Origin: Tannerellaceae bacterium
Lineage (GTDB): Bacteria > Bacteroidota > Bacteroidia > Bacteroidales > Tannerellaceae
Reading direction: 5' to 3'
NCBI GenBank assembly: GCA_031284275.1
Contig: JAITAD010000076.1
Location: 1-8,041 of the forward strand
DNA length: 8,041 bases
Both the position numbers and the translations under genes were made by a program. The notes below the pieces were generated by a model that saw only the letters and a list, made by a program, of their open reading frames with translations, made no database searches and had not been told where the DNA came from. This document shows positions 4,828 through 8,041 of this stretch, piece by piece. The first letter of the stretch is position 1. Each line of letters starts with the position of its first letter.

Positions 4828-7284
4828 ATGAAGGTATTAAAATTCGGCGGGACGTCGGTCGGTTCCGCAGAGGCAATTCTGAGCGTAAAGGAGATTGTGG
4901 AGTCGGCGGGCGAGCCGGTGGTGGTCGTCGTTTCGGCGTTAGGGGGGGTGACCGACGGCCTGATAGCCGTCGGCCGTCTGGCGGCGGCAGGCGATGTGAC
5001 TTACGAGAAGGCGTTGTCGGCGCTCGCCGAACGTCACCTGCAACTCATCGAGCAGTTGCTCCCCGATGCCGCCGTGCGCCACGAGACGGAACAGGTAGCC
5101 CGTTGCCTGTTGGAAGAGTTGGCCAATATCCTGCGGGGCGTGTTCCTCATCAACGACCTTTCGGCCAAGACGTCGGACACGATATTGAGCTACGGCGAAC
5201 GTATCTCGTCGCTCATCCTCTCGAAAGTGATACGGGATGCGCGTCTCTTCGACGCACGCCGGTTCATCAAGACCGTCCCCCAGTTCTCCAAACATATCGT
5301 AGACTTTCCGCTCACCAACCGCCTTATCAGGGAGACGTTCCTGCCGCTGCCGGCCGTTTCGGTAGTGCCGGGGTTTATCTCCTCAGGGGCGAAAAACGAC
5401 GAGGTGACCACACTGGGGCGCGGCGGGTCGGACTATACGGCTTCCATCCTTGCGGCGGCGTTGGACGCTTCGGTATTGGAGATATGGACGGATGTGGACG
5501 GTTTCATGACGGCCGACCCGCGGGTGATCAGTTCGGCATACCTCATCGAACGGCTGACCTTCACCGAGGCGATGGAATTGTGCAATTTCGGCGCCAAGGT
5601 TATCTACCCGCCGACGATTTATCCCGTCTACCAGAAAAATATCCCCATCCGCATCCTCAATACGTTCAACCCTTCGTCAAAAGGGACGTTCATTTCTCAG
5701 GAGACAGAAGCGGATACGACACCGGCCGTGCGCGACAAGGCGATCATCAAGGGGATTTCTTCCATCAACGATACTTGCCTCGTCACGGTGCAGGGGCTGG
5801 GCATGGTGGGGGTTATCGGGGTCAATTACCGTATCTTCAAGACGCTGTCGGCCAACGGTATCAGTGTCTTTATGGTGTCGCAGGCAAGTTCGGAGAACAA
5901 CACGTCTTTCGCCGTGCGCAATGCCGATGCGGATCTGGCCGTGAGTGTGCTCGACGAGGAATTCGCCCTCGAACGGGCGCAAGGGGAAATCAATGATACC
6001 ACCGCCGAACGTGACCTTGCGACGGTGGCCATCGTAGGGGAGAACATGAAGCGGACACCGGGTATCGCCGGCAAACTCTTCGGCACGCTCGGACGCGCCG
6101 GTATCAGCGTCATCTCCTGCGCACAGGGGGCGTCGGAAACGAATATCTCTTTCGTCATCAAGCGCAAGTTCCTCCGTAAGGCGCTGAACGCCATCCATGA
6201 TTCTTTCTTCCTCTCGGAATACAACGTGCTGAACCTTTTCATCGCCGGCATCGGGACGGTGGGCGGAAGCCTGCTCAACCAGATCCGCATACAGCAGCCG
6301 AAGCTGATGGAACAGAACGGGCTGAAACTCAAAGTGACGGGTATCGCCAATGTGGACAAAGTACTCTTTTGCCGCGAGGGGATCAATCTGGATACCTATG
6401 TACAGGAACTGGAACAGCATGGGCTGCCGAACAGTCCGGACTCGCTTGCCAAAGGGGTCTTGGAGATGGATATCTTCAATTCCGTGTTCGTGGACTGTAC
6501 CGCCAGCCCGGACATCGCTACGCTGTATGAGAACTTGCTCAATAACAACGTCTCGGTGGTCGCCGCCAACAAGAATGCGGCCTCTGCTGCTTACGACCGT
6601 TATCTCCGCCTCAAAGAGACGGCGCGCAAGCGGGACATCAAGTTCCTCTTCGAGACCAACGTGGGGGCGGGTTTGCCGATTATCAACACCATGAATGCGC
6701 TCATCAACAGTGGTGACCATATCCTCAAACTGGAGGCTGTCCTTTCGGGGACGCTCAACTTCATCTTCAACACCATCAATGGGGATATCCCTTTCAGTCG
6801 CGCCATACAGATGGCTAAAGAGGCGGGCTACGCCGAGCCGGATCCGCGCATCGACCTGAGCGGCACCGATGTGGTGCGCAAGCTTGTTATCCTTGCCCGC
6901 GAAGCGGGTTATGCGGTGGAACAGTCGGACGTCCGCATAGACCCTATCATTCCGGCTTCCTGCTTCGAAGGGTCTATCGAAGACTTCTGGCAGCGTGTCG
7001 AGACGCTTGACGCCGATTTTGAACGCCGCCGGCAGAAACTGGCCGCCGAAAACAAACATCTGCGCTTCGTCGCCGCCATGGATAGGGGGGCTTGTACCTT
7101 GGGCTTGCAGGAAGTGGACAGCCGCCATCCGTTCTACGAACTGGAAGGGAGCAACAACATTATCATGATATCCACCGAACGGTATAACGAGTACCCGATG
7201 GTCATCAAAGGTTACGGCGCCGGCGCTGCCGTCACCGCCGCCGGCGTCTTCGCCGACATCATTTCCATCGCCAATATCCGCTGA
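4828..7284 (+). CDS. thrA: Bifunctional aspartokinase / homoserine dehydrogenase
   Basis: Cytoplasmic fusion enzyme catalysing the first step (aspartate phosphorylation) and third step (aspartate semialdehyde reduction to homoserine) of the aspartate pathway, feeding threonine and methionine and, through the kinase, lysine. The 818 residues match the E. coli ThrA length. Aspartokinase covers about 1-290, with KFGGTS (5-10) and TLGRGGSDYTAS (195-206) for ATP and aspartate. Two ACT regulatory regions follow (about 316-460). Homoserine dehydrogenase starts with the nucleotide-binding GIGTVGG (474-480), then ANKNA (580-584), ETNVGAGLPIIN (609-620), EAVLSGTLNFIF (636-647) and DPRIDLSGTDVVRK (672-685). 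The linked ACT regions suggest threonine feedback, as in relatives. ATG 4828 gives the canonical MKVLKFGGTS start. Both halves look intact. The genes for later threonine steps do not follow; a RhuM-type gene begins 19 bases downstream. Confidence 0.98.
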   Translation: MKVLKFGGTSVGSAEAILSVKEIVESAGEPVVVVVSALGGVTDGLIAVGRLAAAGDVTYEKALSALAERHLQLIEQLLPDAAVRHETEQVARCLLEELANILRGVFLINDLSAKTSDTILSYGERISSLILSKVIRDARLFDARRFIKTVPQFSKHIVDFPLTNRLIRETFLPLPAVSVVPGFISSGAKNDEVTTLGRGGSDYTASILAAALDASVLEIWTDVDGFMTADPRVISSAYLIERLTFTEAMELCNFGAKVIYPPTIYPVYQKNIPIRILNTFNPSSKGTFISQETEADTTPAVRDKAIIKGISSINDTCLVTVQGLGMVGVIGVNYRIFKTLSANGISVFMVSQASSENNTSFAVRNADADLAVSVLDEEFALERAQGEINDTTAERDLATVAIVGENMKRTPGIAGKLFGTLGRAGISVISCAQGASETNISFVIKRKFLRKALNAIHDSFFLSEYNVLNLFIAGIGTVGGSLLNQIRIQQPKLMEQNGLKLKVTGIANVDKVLFCREGINLDTYVQELEQHGLPNSPDSLAKGVLEMDIFNSVFVDCTASPDIATLYENLLNNNVSVVAANKNAASAAYDRYLRLKETARKRDIKFLFETNVGAGLPIINTMNALINSGDHILKLEAVLSGTLNFIFNTINGDIPFSRAIQMAKEAGYAEPDPRIDLSGTDVVRKLVILAREAGYAVEQSDVRIDPIIPASCFEGSIEDFWQRVETLDADFERRRQKLAAENKHLRFVAAMDRGACTLGLQEVDSRHPFYELEGSNNIIMISTERYNEYPMVIKGYGAGAAVTAAGVFADIISIANIR

Positions 7285-7303
7285 GGGATGCTGTCGTTGC
7301 GCT

Positions 7304-8041
7304 ATGGAAGAGACGAACAAGGGTGAAATAGTCATTTACCGGCGTGAAGACAGGGATATCAGGGTCCATGTACGTTTGGAGGATGGGAGTGTCTGGCTGA
7401 CCCAAGCTCAGTTGGTGGAGTTATACCGGTCGAGCAAGGCCAGTGTCAGTGAGCATATCCGGCATATCTTTGACGAGGGAGAAATACAGGAGGATTCAGT
7501 TGTTCGGAAAATCCGAACAACTGCGGCGGACGGAAAAAGCTATGAGGTTGCGTACTATAACCTCGACTTGATAATTGCGCTGGGGTATCGCATCAAGTCC
7601 CCTGTCGCCACACAATTCCGTATCTGGGCTACCGGACGGCTCAAAGAATACGTCGTCAAAGGTTTCACGATGGATGACGAACGGCTGAAAAACGTCGGTG
7701 GAGGCGACTATTGGCACGAACTGCTCAACCGTATCCGAGACATCCGTTCGTCCGAAAAAGTATTGTATCGACAAGTCCTTGATTTGTATGCCACGAGCAT
7801 CGACTATGATCCCCAATCGACCGTTTCCGTTGAGTTCTTCAAAGTCGTACAAAACAAGTTGCATTACGCCGCTCACGGACACACCGCTGCGGAAGTGATT
7901 TATGAACGGGCTGACAGTAACCAACCATTCATGGGGCTGACTGTTTTTTCCGGTGACCATCCGACACTGCAAGATGCAGCCGTCGCTAAAAACTATTTGA
8001 CCGAAGAGGAATTGAAAGTCCTGAACAATCTGGTTTCCGGA
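7304..8041 (+). CDS. RhuM-family protein, 3' end outside the window
   Basis: The frame is open from ATG 7304 to the right edge (246 residues visible). RhuM proteins, named after a Salmonella pathogenicity-island gene, are usually about 330-345 residues, so roughly the last quarter is missing. An N-terminal region with a DNA-binding look, SVWLTQAQLVELYRSSKAS (29-47), is followed by HIRHIFDEGEI, TTAADGKSYEV (72-82), YYNLDLIIALGYRIKS (84-99) and QFRIWATGRLKEYVVKGF (104-121), the conserved RhuM core. A second conserved part runs from IRDIRSSEKVLYRQVLDLYATSIDYD (144-169) to about 240. The molecular function is unknown; homologues are often found on islands, prophages and near restriction-modification genes. 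It follows thrA by 19 bases without its own visible promoter, so it may depend on thrA transcription or on a promoter inside thrA. Confidence 0.9.
   Translation, partial: MEETNKGEIVIYRREDRDIRVHVRLEDGSVWLTQAQLVELYRSSKASVSEHIRHIFDEGEIQEDSVVRKIRTTAADGKSYEVAYYNLDLIIALGYRIKSPVATQFRIWATGRLKEYVVKGFTMDDERLKNVGGGDYWHELLNRIRDIRSSEKVLYRQVLDLYATSIDYDPQSTVSVEFFKVVQNKLHYAAHGHTAAEVIYERADSNQPFMGLTVFSGDHPTLQDAAVAKNYLTEEELKVLNNLVSG

Noticed and set aside
4182..5996. Open frame of about 600 codons on the plus strand crossing the DUF4294 gene and the thrA start
   Set aside because: It runs antisense to DUF4294 and out of frame with thrA. Its residues are Gly/Arg rich with no family motif, as expected from an antisense shadow in GC-rich DNA.
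7285..7303. Terminator or promoter between thrA and the RhuM gene
   Set aside because: The 19 bases contain no hairpin, no T-run and no TAnnTTTG box.
5677..7335. Open frame of about 550 codons on the minus strand opposite thrA
   Set aside because: It is the complement of a strongly conserved thrA reading frame and shows His/Asp/Arg-rich shadow composition without domains.

Overview
The window looks like chromosomal DNA from a fairly GC-rich member of the Bacteroidales (Bacteroidetes). Three things point there. The families are typical of that order: a DUF6089 outer-membrane barrel, DUF4294, a tandem DUF1599 protein, a MauE/DoxX-like protein with a thioredoxin-like tail, and a fused aspartokinase–homoserine dehydrogenase. 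The promoters match the Bacteroidetes sigma factor pattern (TTTG, 19 bases, TAnnTTTG), and most genes lack a good Shine-Dalgarno sequence. I cannot name the genus.

Layout. Positions 1-773 (+) hold most of a DUF6089-type barrel gene that lacks only its first codons. Right behind it (778-1413, +) is a hicA-hicB toxin-antitoxin pair. The hicA reading frame is broken by a one-base shift, and hicB has an unrecognised C-terminal half. A strong hairpin at 1441-1471 separates this pair from the convergent tpiA gene (triosephosphate isomerase, minus strand, 1503-2258), which has its own near-perfect promoter. Upstream of tpiA on the minus strand is a tightly packed three-gene unit: DUF4294 exported protein (4125-4724), DUF1599 (3523-4068) and a MauE/DoxX-like membrane protein (2393-3526). 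From the same intergenic region thrA (4828-7284, +) runs the other way. A RhuM-family gene follows it at 7304 and leaves the window at its right end.

How it fits together. The core is housekeeping: glycolysis (tpiA), entry into threonine/methionine/lysine synthesis (thrA) and a conserved Bacteroidetes cluster of poorly characterised genes. The thrA and DUF4294 promoters are back to back and overlap so closely that RNA polymerase probably cannot occupy both at once. The thrA and tpiA promoters share an identical 17-base core. The accessory parts are the damaged hicAB pair and the RhuM gene, each wedged directly behind a core gene. RhuM sits where other Bacteroidetes often carry the remaining threonine genes. 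I see no tRNA, rRNA, CRISPR array, insertion sequence or phage structural gene, and no gene-free stretch above 300 bases. I did not find a convincing new multi-gene system; the points most worth checking are the broken hicA, the odd hicB tail, the promoter architecture and the RhuM placement.
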